From JAALLB01 sp964502215 (lineage in GTDB: Bacteria; Pseudomonadota; Alphaproteobacteria; Rhizobiales; Rhizobiaceae): a stretch of 64,000 nt of DNA. The stretch spans positions 1 to 64,000 of the forward strand of contig CAZCUN010000005.1 in NCBI GenBank assembly GCA_964502215.1, written 5' to 3'. The position numbers were made by a program, and so were the translations under genes. Of the stretch, positions 18,632 through 27,778 are shown piece by piece; the first letter of the stretch is position 1, and every line of letters starts with the position of its first letter. The notes beneath the pieces were generated by a model that saw only the letters and a list, made by a program, of their open reading frames with translations, made no database searches and had not been told where the DNA came from.

Positions 18632-19558
18632 ATGACGGGGAAACATGTTGCGGTATTAATGGGCGGGTGGTCATCCGAAAGAGAAGTCTCGCTTTCTTCT
18701 GGTAAAGCCTGTTCTGATGGCCTTCGTAATGCTGGTTATAAAGTCACTGAAGTTGATGTTGATCGAAAAATTAGTTCTGTATTACGTAATCTAAATCCTG
18801 ATGTTGCTTTTAATGCATTGCATGGCCCTTATGGAGAAGATGGCCTGATACAAGGCGTGCTGGAATTTTTGAATATTCCATATACGCATTCAGGTGTTCT
18901 TGCGTCTGCGCTTGCGATGGATAAGCAAAAAGCAAAACGGATTGCCAAGGCTGCTCATATTCCAGTTGCTGAGTCTGTCTTAATTGATCGGCATGAAGCG
19001 GCAAAAAATCATGTTATGAAGCCACCTTATGTGATTAAGCCTGTGTCAGAAGGTTCGTCGTTTGGCGTCTTAATAATCAAGGATGATGCAATACATCCAC
19101 CCCAAGAATTAACCCGTGATGACTGGCCATACGGCGATAATTTGATGGCAGAACGATTCGTTGGTGGTCGTGAATTAACTTGTTCAGTGATGGGTGATGT
19201 TGCCCTTGGGGTAACTGAAATCCAAACTGGTAGTGAAAAATTCTATGATTTTGATGCAAAATACGCAGAAGGTGGCTCAAAACACATAATTCCTGCAAAA
19301 ATTAAACCAAATATTTACCAAGAAATACTGAAACTGTCATTGAAAGCTCATGAAGTGATGGGATGTCGGGGTGTGTCACGCTCAGATTTTCGTCTCGATG
19401 ATGGGCCAATGGGGTCGGGTGAACTTATTTGGCTTGAGGTAAATACTCAACCAGGTATGACAGCTACGTCCTTATTACCTGAACAGGCAGCCCATGCGGG
19501 GCATTCCTGGGAAGAATTGTTGAGTTGGATTGTGGAGGACGCTTCTTGCAACCGGTAG
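18632..19558 (+). CDS. ddl: D-alanine--D-alanine ligase
   Basis: ATP-grasp ligase making the D-Ala-D-Ala dipeptide used by MurF. MGGWSSEREVSLSSG is the N-terminal D-Ala site; HGPYGEDGLIQGVLE, YTHSGVLASALAMDK, KPVSEGSSFGV and GVSRSDFRLD complete the family pattern, with EVNTQPGMT at the metal site. ATG 18632 is chosen because GGGGAAG lies 8-9 bases upstream; the open frame extends to 18560 without a better site. The length of 308 is normal. Confidence 0.95.
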   Translation: MTGKHVAVLMGGWSSEREVSLSSGKACSDGLRNAGYKVTEVDVDRKISSVLRNLNPDVAFNALHGPYGEDGLIQGVLEFLNIPYTHSGVLASALAMDKQKAKRIAKAAHIPVAESVLIDRHEAAKNHVMKPPYVIKPVSEGSSFGVLIIKDDAIHPPQELTRDDWPYGDNLMAERFVGGRELTCSVMGDVALGVTEIQTGSEKFYDFDAKYAEGGSKHIIPAKIKPNIYQEILKLSLKAHEVMGCRGVSRSDFRLDDGPMGSGELIWLEVNTQPGMTATSLLPEQAAHAGHSWEELLSWIVEDASCNR

Positions 19559-20484
19559 GCGGAAATAAACGCCATAAAGAAATGGATAAGAACCTGCTTG
19601 CTGATGCAAAGCAGGATTCGTTTATTTATGGATTAGCGAATTCTCGCCGAGCTCCTCGATTTGTTCGAAGAGTTGCGCGTTTTGTTCAAGTAATTACGCC
19701 AAGGCGATTTGTTATGAGCAAAACTATTCAAGTGATGTCTCTTGGGTTGGTTGCTGTTGTTGGCTCTGGTTATTTAATTAAAACATCGAAAGCGAATAGC
19801 GTTGTTTCTTCTGCTAGTTCATATATGGGCTTTCAAGCTAATAAGCTGGTTGTAAATGGTAATGCGAATCTTGATATCAATGTCCTTCAGGCTAGGTTGG
19901 CAACTCAGCTTGGAAATTCACTTTTCTCATTTAAGGTTGATGAAGCACGCGAAGAAATTCTTAATGATAGCTGGGTTGAAGAGGCTACTGTTAGAAAAAT
20001 TTATCCTGATACAATCGTTGTTGATGTTGTTGAAAGAGAACCTGTTGCTCTATGGCAATCTAAAGGTGAGATTCATCTGATTTCTGACGATGGTTTTGTT
20101 ATTTCAAAAGCAGGGCCAAAGCACATGAACTTGCCGCAGGTTGTTGGTGATGGTGCAAATATGGTTGCTGCTGAATTTTTGTCAGCGATTAGTCGTTTTC
20201 CTGTAATTACTAGAAAAGCTGGCGCTTATGTACGTGTAGCGGGGCGCCGTTGGAATGTTCGTATCAACGATGGCCCTCAAGTTTTATTACCAGAAGCCGA
20301 TTGGCAGGTTGCACTATTTGAGTTGCAGGGTCTTCAAGCGAAGAAAAAGTTATTAGATCGTGATATTGTTCAGATAGATATGCGTTTGCGCGATCGCTTG
20401 GTTATCAAGCTTGATCCGAAAGCTGCTGATATTCGTAAAACCGCAATACAAAAATCTCTCAAGCGTGATTGGCACAAAACATGA
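19546..20484 (+). CDS. ftsQ: Cell division protein FtsQ
   Basis: Bitopic divisome scaffold. It has a basic cytoplasmic N-terminus, a membrane helix (VMSLGLVAVVGSGYLI), a POTRA domain (ANKLVVNGNANLDINVL...) and a beta domain ending in MRLRDRLVIKL. Two starts are possible. TTG 19546 has a perfect GGAGG 7 bases upstream, inside ddl. ATG 19582 lies in the gap but has only a weak AAAGAA. I prefer TTG because of the site strength and the coupling with ddl. The stop overlaps the ftsA ATG. Confidence 0.9.
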   Translation: MQPVGGNKRHKEMDKNLLADAKQDSFIYGLANSRRAPRFVRRVARFVQVITPRRFVMSKTIQVMSLGLVAVVGSGYLIKTSKANSVVSSASSYMGFQANKLVVNGNANLDINVLQARLATQLGNSLFSFKVDEAREEILNDSWVEEATVRKIYPDTIVVDVVEREPVALWQSKGEIHLISDDGFVISKAGPKHMNLPQVVGDGANMVAAEFLSAISRFPVITRKAGAYVRVAGRRWNVRINDGPQVLLPEADWQVALFELQGLQAKKKLLDRDIVQIDMRLRDRLVIKLDPKAADIRKTAIQKSLKRDWHKT

Positions 20485-21812
20485 GTATGCTGCGTTCAGA
20501 TGGGCTGCTGCCACGCATGAGGCCTTTGTCAGACAAACGCTCAACAATTGTGAGTGTCTTAGATATTGGTACTTCTAAGGTTTGTTGCTTGATTGCAGAG
20601 TTAACCCCTCGTGATCCAGGTGAAGCTGTTTTAGGTCGTACGCACAAAATAAAAGTGCTTGGTCTTGGCCATCAGCAATCTAGGGGCATTAAGTCTGGTG
20701 TGATTGTAAACCTTGATCAAGCTGAGCAGGCTATTCGTCAAGCAGTTGAAAGTGCTGAGCGAAATGCAGGTATGACAGTAGATTCGTTGATTGCAAATGT
20801 TTCTTCTGGGCGGTTAGTAAGTGAAGCTTTCTCCGCAGATATCTCTCTTGGCGGTCATGCAGTAGAAGAACGAGACGTTAGTCAGGTTTTGCTTGCTGGT
20901 GCGCAACATGCTTTAGCGCCAGAACGTTCTGTTGTTCATTCAATTCCAATTGGATATTCACTTGATGGCGAGCATGGCATTTCTGATCCTCACGGGATGG
21001 TTGGTGAACGTTTAGGCGTTGATATGCACGTTGTTACGGCAGAAAATGCTCCACTTAGAAATTTGGAACTTTGTATTAATCGTGCACACCTTTCGGTTGA
21101 GGGTATGGTCGCGACACCTTACGCAGCTGGGCTTGCCACGTTAGTGGAAGATGAAATGCAAATGGGTTGCGCATGCATCGATATTGGTGGCGGCACAACA
21201 ACTTTATCTGTCTTTATTGACGGTGGGTTTGTTTATTCAGATGCCATTGCAATTGGTGGTTCGCATGTGACAATGGATCTAGCGCGGGGATTATCAACCC
21301 GTCTTGATGACGCTGAGATGTTGAAAGTAAAATATGGCTCTGCGCTTTTGGGTTCAAGTGATGATGAAGCCATGCTGACGATCCCTCCTATTGATGAGGC
21401 AGATCGTGATGCGCCTATGCAGGTCAGTAAAGCGCAATTAACACGTATTATTCGCCCAAGAGTTGAAGAAACTCTTGAGATGATCCGCGATCGCCTAGCT
21501 AGTTCTGGGTTTGCTGAAGCTGTCGGTAAACGCCTTGTACTTACAGGTGGTGCTAGTCAATTAAATGGAATGTCTGAAGTCGCTCGACGTGTTTTGTCAC
21601 GTAATGTGCGCCTTGGGCGACCAATGGGAATAGCTGGGATGCCTGAAATGGCAAAAGGCCCAGTATTTTCTACTGCTGTAGGTCTTTTGATCTATCCGCA
21701 GATATCAAAGATTGAAAATTTTTCCAACCCAACAAAGTTCGGCTCGATGCTGGCAACGGGAACTAATGGTCCATTGGGGCGATTAGGCAATTGGTTTAGG
21801 GAAAGTTTTTAA
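20481..21812 (+). CDS. ftsA: Cell division protein FtsA
   Basis: Actin-like ATPase that tethers FtsZ to the membrane and recruits downstream divisome proteins. VLDIGTSKVCCLIAEL is the phosphate-1 motif; IDIGGGTTTLSVF is phosphate-2; LTGGASQLNGM is the adenosine motif. The C-terminal GRLGNWFRESF is the amphipathic membrane-targeting helix. The ATG overlaps the ftsQ stop (ATGA). Confidence 0.95.
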   Translation: MSMLRSDGLLPRMRPLSDKRSTIVSVLDIGTSKVCCLIAELTPRDPGEAVLGRTHKIKVLGLGHQQSRGIKSGVIVNLDQAEQAIRQAVESAERNAGMTVDSLIANVSSGRLVSEAFSADISLGGHAVEERDVSQVLLAGAQHALAPERSVVHSIPIGYSLDGEHGISDPHGMVGERLGVDMHVVTAENAPLRNLELCINRAHLSVEGMVATPYAAGLATLVEDEMQMGCACIDIGGGTTTLSVFIDGGFVYSDAIAIGGSHVTMDLARGLSTRLDDAEMLKVKYGSALLGSSDDEAMLTIPPIDEADRDAPMQVSKAQLTRIIRPRVEETLEMIRDRLASSGFAEAVGKRLVLTGGASQLNGMSEVARRVLSRNVRLGRPMGIAGMPEMAKGPVFSTAVGLLIYPQISKIENFSNPTKFGSMLATGTNGPLGRLGNWFRESF

Positions 21813-21813
21813 T

Positions 21814-21837
21814 ATGACGCTTCTTATTAGGCGTCAT
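21814..21837 (+). other. Small hairpin between ftsA and ftsZ
   Basis: A 7-bp stem (ATGACGC at 21814-21820 with GCGTCAT at 21831-21837) sits 2 bp after the ftsA stop. There is no T tract beyond TTAATTAAG, so it is at best a weak terminator or RNA-processing site that would let ftsZ be expressed separately. Confidence 0.4.
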
Positions 21838-21974
21838 TAATTAAGTAAGGTGTTTTGAAGTAAATGAGCGATGGGGTCATTCAAAATATCAAATGAAATG
21901 CGGCAGTGATGGGAACATCACAAAATAATGGGTTCTGGCGGTTTTTCCGTCTAACCGAAACGGAGACGAGGAAA

Positions 21975-23786
21975 ATGACTATTAACTTGCAAAAGCCTGA
22001 TATTACAGAGCTAAAGCCAAAGATTACTGTATTTGGTGTTGGCGGCGGCGGCGGAAATGCTGTCAATAACATGATTAATGGCGGCCTTGAAGGCGTCGAA
22101 TTTGTTGTTGCTAATACGGATGCTCAAGCATTGACGATGTCTGCAGCAGAAAAAATTATTCAACTTGGTACAGACGTAACAGAAGGTTTGGGCGCTGGCT
22201 CAATGCCAGAAGTTGGCGCTGCTGCTGCAGAAGAATGTATGACAGAAATTCAAGATTACCTAAATGGTACTCACATGGCATTTGTGACAGCTGGTATGGG
22301 CGGTGGAACGGGTACAGGTGCAGCTCCTGTTGTTGCACGTGCAGCACGTGAAATGGGTGTTTTGACTGTTGGTGTGGTTACAAAACCATTCCAGTTTGAA
22401 GGTCAAAGACGTATGAAAACAGCCGATGCAGGAATTGCCGAACTGCAAAAGCATGTTGATACACTAATCGTTATTCCGAACCAGAACCTTTTCCGTATTG
22501 CTAATGATAAAACAACTTTTTCTGATGCCTTTGGTATGGCCGATCAAGTTCTATATTCTGGTGTTGCTTGTATTACTGATTTGATGGTCAAAGAAGGCCT
22601 TATCAATCTTGATTTTGCTGATGTTCGCTCTGTGATGCGCGATATGGGCAAAGCAATGATGGGTACGGGTGAAGCAGGTGGCGAAGGTCGTGCAAGACTT
22701 GCTGCCGAAGCTGCTATCTCTAATCCACTACTTGATGAAACAACAATGAGTGGTGCTCAAGGCTTGTTAATCTCGATTACAGGTGGCCGTGACATGACGC
22801 TCTTTGAGGTCGATGAAGCTGCTACGCGAATTAGCGAAGAAGTTGATGAAAGTGCTAATATTATTGTTGGTGCAACCTTCGACGAAAACCTTGAGGGGGT
22901 TATTCGTGTATCTGTTGTTGCAACTGGCATTGATGCTGTTGCACGTAAGTCAGAAGAACCTGTGTCACAAAAAACAATTGATGCAGTAACGCGTGCACTT
23001 CCGAAAGCAAACCCTGTTGCTAAACCCGCAGCAACTGCAGCTGAAAAGCAAGATAAGACAGAAGAGTTTACCCAAAAAATTGAAAAAACAGCTGCTGCAA
23101 TGGCTTTGCCTAGAGCATCAGAACCTGCACAAAAAGAGCGTGTTGAACGTGATGGTGTAGGCATTGCGCCTTTTAAACCAGAAGCCAAGGTTTTCTCTGA
23201 CCCTAAAGTTGAGGATGAGTTTAAAAGTGCTCTTGAAGAAGAGTTGCTCCCTGAAGAAAGTAATTTTGTACCCCCTGCAGCTGAAGAGCCTCGTGGTGTC
23301 GTTCAAGCAACTGCTATTCCAAAAGTTGAAGATTTTCCTCCTATGGTACAGCAAGCTGTGGCTGAAAAGTCAGAGCCTAGCGCGCCACAAGCCATCAAAG
23401 CGGATACTTCGCATGGCCCAATGGGCTTGTTGAACAAGCTAAAGCATAGCTTTAGTGGTCGTGAGCATGAGATGGCAGCATCTGGTCAACCGCAACAATC
23501 GCCACGTTCAGTGGCACCTTCTGCACCTGTTTCAGTAGAGCATGCTGCGCCGCAACCAGTTGCGCAAGCACCTATGCAACCAGCGCCGCAAACACCTCCA
23601 CAAACGGTCGCACAAAATGCGCCTCAACAGCCAGTTTCTGCGCCAGCAGCGAGAGTGGATGATAATCCATATGCACCAAAGCGAGGTCAGCTGGATACAA
23701 TGGGTAGAATCAATCCTGTTGATAGTCAGCCAACAGAAGAAGATCAGTTGGATATTCCTGCATTCCTTCGCAGGCAAGCTAATTAA
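21975..23786 (+). CDS. ftsZ: Cell division GTPase FtsZ
   Basis: Tubulin-like GTPase forming the Z ring. GTP-binding residues GGGTGTG are at 109-115. The globular domain (about 1-320) is followed by a long Pro/Gln/Ala-rich disordered linker (about 340-590) and the conserved tail DIPAFLRRQAN that binds FtsA. The total of 603 residues is long, as in Hyphomicrobiales FtsZ1. ATG 21975 is chosen for its GAGG 3-7 bases upstream and because MTINLQKPDITELKP is the usual family start; the open frame runs further upstream without family similarity. It is followed by a strong terminator. Confidence 0.97.
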   Translation: MTINLQKPDITELKPKITVFGVGGGGGNAVNNMINGGLEGVEFVVANTDAQALTMSAAEKIIQLGTDVTEGLGAGSMPEVGAAAAEECMTEIQDYLNGTHMAFVTAGMGGGTGTGAAPVVARAAREMGVLTVGVVTKPFQFEGQRRMKTADAGIAELQKHVDTLIVIPNQNLFRIANDKTTFSDAFGMADQVLYSGVACITDLMVKEGLINLDFADVRSVMRDMGKAMMGTGEAGGEGRARLAAEAAISNPLLDETTMSGAQGLLISITGGRDMTLFEVDEAATRISEEVDESANIIVGATFDENLEGVIRVSVVATGIDAVARKSEEPVSQKTIDAVTRALPKANPVAKPAATAAEKQDKTEEFTQKIEKTAAAMALPRASEPAQKERVERDGVGIAPFKPEAKVFSDPKVEDEFKSALEEELLPEESNFVPPAAEEPRGVVQATAIPKVEDFPPMVQQAVAEKSEPSAPQAIKADTSHGPMGLLNKLKHSFSGREHEMAASGQPQQSPRSVAPSAPVSVEHAAPQPVAQAPMQPAPQTPPQTVAQNAPQQPVSAPAARVDDNPYAPKRGQLDTMGRINPVDSQPTEEDQLDIPAFLRRQAN

Positions 23787-23805
23787 TTTAGTGTCTTGTT
23801 AATAA

Positions 23806-23842
23806 AACCCGCTTGTTACATATTGTAACAGGCGGGTTTTTT
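23806..23842 (+). terminator. Rho-independent terminator after ftsZ
   Basis: Stem AACCCGCTTGTTAC (23806-23819) pairs with GTAACAGGCGGGTT (23825-23838, one G-U), then T residues. This marks the end of the ftsZ transcript and implies a separate promoter for lpxC. Confidence 0.85.
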
Positions 23843-23969
23843 GTTATCTATTTGTTTTTATTAGAGAAAATATATTGCCTTTTTGTTTTCAGTAACAAAA
23901 AGTAAGAAAGCGTGATTTGGCGTGATAGCCTAATATGATTATAAAAACATCATAGTCTTAGGGCTATTA

Positions 23970-23986
23970 ATTACTAAAATAGTAAT
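23970..23986. repeat. Perfect inverted repeat upstream of lpxC
   Basis: ATTACTA-AAA-TAGTAAT is a perfect 7-bp dyad with a 3-base centre, 51 bp before the lpxC start. It could be an operator, or chance in AT-rich sequence. Confidence 0.4.
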
Positions 23987-24036
23987 ATTATGCATTCATA
24001 TTGTTTGTGATTGCGTTGGGCAAATTGGGGAATAAA

Positions 24037-24984
24037 TTGTTAGGTCATCAAACTACACTTCGAGACAGCTTGCAGTTTTCAGGCGTCGGTGTTCACTCTG
24101 GGCAAGAAGTTAATATGACTTTGGTTCCCGCAGATGCTAATACAGGTATCGTTTTTAATGTTGCTGACCCTAATTCTCCAGACAAAACAGTCGACCTGCC
24201 TGCAAATTTAAGCACAGTTGGTGCAACAGATCTTTGTACGGTGCTTGGATCTTTCAATTCTGCCCATGCTGCAACAATCGAACATTTAATGGCTGCGTTA
24301 CGCGCCTTGAATGTTGATAATGTTATTGTTGAATTAGATGCTACTGAAGTTCCTGTTATGGATGGTAGTTCGTTTGAATTCGTAGAAGCTATTCAGTCTG
24401 TAGGTCTTACCTCGCTTGCGGCACGTCGTTGTTATATTCGTGTTAACAAGCCCGTTCGTGTTGATATGGGCGCTTCATGGGGTGAGTTTGTTCCTTATGA
24501 AGGTACGCGATTTGAAATTGAGATTGACTTTGAATGCGAAGCTATTGGTCGTCAGTCTTATGCTTCTGACATCACAGAGGAAGTCTTTTGCAACGAATTA
24601 AGCCGCGCTCGTACTTTTGGCTTTATGAAAGATGTTGAGCGTTTATGGGCTGCTGGCTTTGCGCTGGGTTCATCGTTGGAAAATTCTGTAGTCATTGGGG
24701 ATGATAATAATATTATTAATCCTGAAGGTCTTCGGTATGAAAAAGAATTTGTGCGCCATAAGACATTGGATGCAATTGGTGATTTAGCACTCGCGGGTGC
24801 TCCAATTCTTGGCTGTTACCGCTCTTATCGTGGTGGCCATAAGTTGAATGCAATGGTTCTTTCTGCATTATTATCTGATAAAGAGGCTTTTGATTTTGTT
24901 GAGCCGCCTATGTCTCGCCCAAAAATAATGCATGGTGAACTTGTTGCTGTTAGTGCTCCTGCTTATGCTGCTGTTTTAGTTTAA
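24037..24984 (+). CDS. lpxC: UDP-3-O-acyl-N-acetylglucosamine deacetylase LpxC
   Basis: Zn2+ deacetylase catalysing the committed step of lipid A synthesis. The N-terminal TTLRDSLQFSGVGVHSG, the zinc-site HLMAALRALNVDN, MDGSSFEFVEAI, the FGFMKD loop and the C-terminal HKTLDAIGDLALAG with later HKLNAMVL are present. TTG 24037 is preferred: GGGGAA ends 5 bases upstream and the product (316 residues) begins where the family does. A further TTG at 24001 is possible. Confidence 0.93.
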   Translation: MLGHQTTLRDSLQFSGVGVHSGQEVNMTLVPADANTGIVFNVADPNSPDKTVDLPANLSTVGATDLCTVLGSFNSAHAATIEHLMAALRALNVDNVIVELDATEVPVMDGSSFEFVEAIQSVGLTSLAARRCYIRVNKPVRVDMGASWGEFVPYEGTRFEIEIDFECEAIGRQSYASDITEEVFCNELSRARTFGFMKDVERLWAAGFALGSSLENSVVIGDDNNIINPEGLRYEKEFVRHKTLDAIGDLALAGAPILGCYRSYRGGHKLNAMVLSALLSDKEAFDFVEPPMSRPKIMHGELVAVSAPAYAAVLV

Positions 24985-25138
24985 GCATAAACGCTTGAAT
25001 TTCTTGCCAGTTTAGAATTTTTGCCATAATATGGTGATATTCCTACTACAAAGAGTGGGGAATTCTTTAGAGTCTGCTTTAATGGCTTCTCTAAAAGTGG
25101 TAAACGTAAGTAAGAACTGACTGGTTGTAGGTAATATA

Positions 25139-25972
25139 ATGTTTTCAAGCTTAAAAAAACTATCACTTGTTGCATGTTTAGTTGCGGTTGCGGCGTGTAG
25201 CAAAACTGACGGTAAAAGTTCTGACTTTGCTGTTGAAGAAATTATTGCGCCAGACACACTGTATAACCAAGCTCTTGCAAATCTTGATGCAGGAGACTTG
25301 AGCGAATCTCAAAAACGTTTGAATGACATTGACCGCCAGCATCCTTACTCAGAGTATTCACGACGTTCTTTGATACTCAATACATTTATTAATTATCGCA
25401 AAGCTGCTTATGCGGAAGCTGCTAATAGTGGCAATCGTTTCCTTCAGCTTTATCCAGGCGATAAAGACGCGGCTTATGCGCAGTACATTATTGGAATGTC
25501 ATATTTCAAAAGAATTCCGCATATTACTCGTGATCAGACTATGGCAAGACGAGCTTTTGGTTCGATGACTGCCTTGGTTGAAAAGTATCCTGAAAGTGAA
25601 TATGTCGAAGATGCTAAAAAGAAAATTCTGATTACGCGTGATCAGCTTGCAGGCAAAGAAATGCTTGTTGGGCGTTACTATCAAGAGCGCAGAGAGTTTT
25701 TGGCTTCGATTAATCGTTATCGTAAGGTTGTTGAGAAATACCCAAGTACGCGACATGTAGAAGAAGCCTTGGCTCGATTGACAGAAAGCTACTATTCTCT
25801 TGGTCTTGTTGAAGAGGCGCAAAATTCAGCTGCTGTTCTTGGTCATAACTTCCCAGACAGCAAGTGGTATGATGATTCTTATAGATTGCTTCAATCAGGT
25901 GGCTTAGAACCTCGTCAATCTGAAAATTCTTGGCTTCAAGACCTATTTGGTACTGGTACTAAGAAGATTTAA
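25139..25972 (+). CDS. bamD: Outer membrane assembly lipoprotein BamD
   Basis: Essential lipoprotein of the BAM complex. The signal peptide ends with lipobox VAAC (Cys20). TPR-like repeats follow (LYNQALANLDAGDLSESQKRL; AQYIIGMSYFKRI with the R-D-Q-T-M-A-R segment; VEEALARLTESYYSLG), which are the BamD/ComL pattern. Length 277 is usual. The position between lpxC and recN is standard in alphaproteobacteria. Confidence 0.93.
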   Translation: MFSSLKKLSLVACLVAVAACSKTDGKSSDFAVEEIIAPDTLYNQALANLDAGDLSESQKRLNDIDRQHPYSEYSRRSLILNTFINYRKAAYAEAANSGNRFLQLYPGDKDAAYAQYIIGMSYFKRIPHITRDQTMARRAFGSMTALVEKYPESEYVEDAKKKILITRDQLAGKEMLVGRYYQERREFLASINRYRKVVEKYPSTRHVEEALARLTESYYSLGLVEEAQNSAAVLGHNFPDSKWYDDSYRLLQSGGLEPRQSENSWLQDLFGTGTKKI

Positions 25973-26013
25973 ATCTTTTAGCTATTACGCTATCTCTTAA
26001 TAACATGGCTGAG

Positions 26014-26035
26014 CACTGCAAAAAGGCTTGCAGTG
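26014..26035 (+). other. Hairpin between bamD and recN
   Basis: A perfect 8-bp stem, CACTGCAA (26014-26021) with TTGCAGTG (26028-26035), 6-base loop. No T run follows, so it is more likely an RNA-stability or attenuating structure than a full terminator. Confidence 0.4.
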
Positions 26036-26090
26036 TTGGTGTGAATCTATTCAAACTGATTTGGAACATCATTCTTACGGTTAAGGCCTT

Positions 26091-27764
26091 ATGTTAGCTC
26101 AGCTTTCCATCCGTGATATTGTATTAATCGAAAGGCTCGACATTGAGTTTTCGAATGGCTTATCTGTGCTTACAGGTGAGACGGGGGCTGGTAAATCTAT
26201 ACTCCTTGATAGTTTAGCTCTTGCATTAGGTGGGCGGGGCGAAGGCGGGCTTGTGCGTAACACGGTCAACGAAGGAAGTGTTACCGCAGTCTTTGAGCCG
26301 CAAAATAGTCATCCAGTTCATAAATTACTGATTGAAAATGGTATCTCGACAAATGATGGATTGATCTTGCGTCGTGTGCAGAAAAAAGATGGCAAGACGC
26401 GTGCCTTTATCAATGATGCGCCTGTTTCTGTTGGGCTAATGCGCAAAATTGGTGGCCAACTGGTGGAAATTCATGGGCAGCATGATGATAGAGCCATGTT
26501 GGATGCTTCGACGCATAGAAATTTATTGGATGCACATGGTGGGTTAGAGGCTTTGGCTCAGCTAACTGGAAACGCTTGGCGGGCATGGAAAGATGCCGAA
26601 AGTAAGTTGGATACTTTAAAAGCCGAAGTCGAAGAAGCACAACGCGAGGCTGATTATTTACGCTCTTCATCAGATGAGCTGAAATTACTTGCACCTGAAA
26701 CGGGTGAAGAAAACAAACTTGCAGATCAGCGCCAGAAAATGATGAAAGTCGAGCAGGTTGCAACGGATTTGGCTGAAGCTAATGAAACGCTATCAGGTAA
26801 TGGCTCGCCTGTTACGACAATATCAAACCTTGCTCGTAGACTAGAGCGTAAGCGCCAACAAGCACCAGAGCTTATTGATGAAACTTTAGCGCATCTTGAT
26901 ACCGCACTGAATGCATTATATGCAGCGCAAAATTCGCTTGAAACAGCATTTCATGAAACACATTTTGATCCGCAAGAACTTGAAAACTCTGAGGAGCGGC
27001 TCTTTGCGCTTCGTGCAGCGGCTCGAAAATATAATGTTGCTGTTGAAAACCTACCTGACCTAGCTGTGCGTATGGCAGATAACCTTGCGATGCTTGAGGA
27101 TGGTGAGGATAGACTTTCAAAATTAAATTCTGAGGTTTCATCACTTAAGGAAGAGTTTTTTAGGCTTGCAAACGAACTTTCCCAAAAGCGCAAAGAAGCT
27201 GGAGAAGTTTTGACCGCTTCTGTCATGAAAGAATTGCCTGCTTTGAAGCTGGAACTTGCCAAATTTATTGTTCATCAAGAAGCTGATGAGGCAAATGCTA
27301 GTGCTGCTGGCATTGATGCTTTAGAATTTTGGGTGCAGACCAATCCTGGTTCAAACCCTGGTGCTATGCGCAAAGTTGCATCAGGTGGGGAGCTATCACG
27401 TTTTATGTTGGCGCTTAAGGTTGCGCTTGCTGACCGTGGCTCTGCGCCTACTTTGGTATTTGATGAAATTGACTCAGGGGTTGGTGGTGCAGTTGCTGAT
27501 GCAATTGGTAGGCGCTTGGCGCGTTTGTCTGATGCGGTTCAGGTGTTATCTGTCACTCACGCACCTCAGGTCGCTGCGAAAGCTTCGGGGCATTATTTGA
27601 TTGCTAAATCAGCAGTGCAGGAGAGTGACCGTGTTGCAACTGCTGTTACGCCAATTGTTGATGGTGTTCGTTTGGAAGAAGTTGCGCGGATGCTTTCTGG
27701 TGCTACAGTGACCGATGAAGCAAGGGCTGCTGCGGAAAAACTGATTAATCAGCCCGGTGCATAA
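26091..27764 (+). CDS. recN: DNA repair protein RecN
   Basis: SMC-like ATPase for double-strand-break repair. Walker A GETGAGKS is at residues 29-36; a long coiled-coil region follows (about 150-370); the ABC signature SGGELSRFMLALK and Walker B LVFDEIDSGVGG are near the C-terminus, then SVTHAPQVAAKA. Length 557 is normal. AAGG precedes the ATG. Confidence 0.96.
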   Translation: MLAQLSIRDIVLIERLDIEFSNGLSVLTGETGAGKSILLDSLALALGGRGEGGLVRNTVNEGSVTAVFEPQNSHPVHKLLIENGISTNDGLILRRVQKKDGKTRAFINDAPVSVGLMRKIGGQLVEIHGQHDDRAMLDASTHRNLLDAHGGLEALAQLTGNAWRAWKDAESKLDTLKAEVEEAQREADYLRSSSDELKLLAPETGEENKLADQRQKMMKVEQVATDLAEANETLSGNGSPVTTISNLARRLERKRQQAPELIDETLAHLDTALNALYAAQNSLETAFHETHFDPQELENSEERLFALRAAARKYNVAVENLPDLAVRMADNLAMLEDGEDRLSKLNSEVSSLKEEFFRLANELSQKRKEAGEVLTASVMKELPALKLELAKFIVHQEADEANASAAGIDALEFWVQTNPGSNPGAMRKVASGGELSRFMLALKVALADRGSAPTLVFDEIDSGVGGAVADAIGRRLARLSDAVQVLSVTHAPQVAAKASGHYLIAKSAVQESDRVATAVTPIVDGVRLEEVARMLSGATVTDEARAAAEKLINQPGA

Positions 27765-27778
27765 GATAGGGTTTTGGT

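Noticed and set aside
21838..21974. CtrA box upstream of ftsZ
   Set aside because: TTAG-N6-TTAA is present near 21830, but the TTAA-N7-TTAA consensus is not met.
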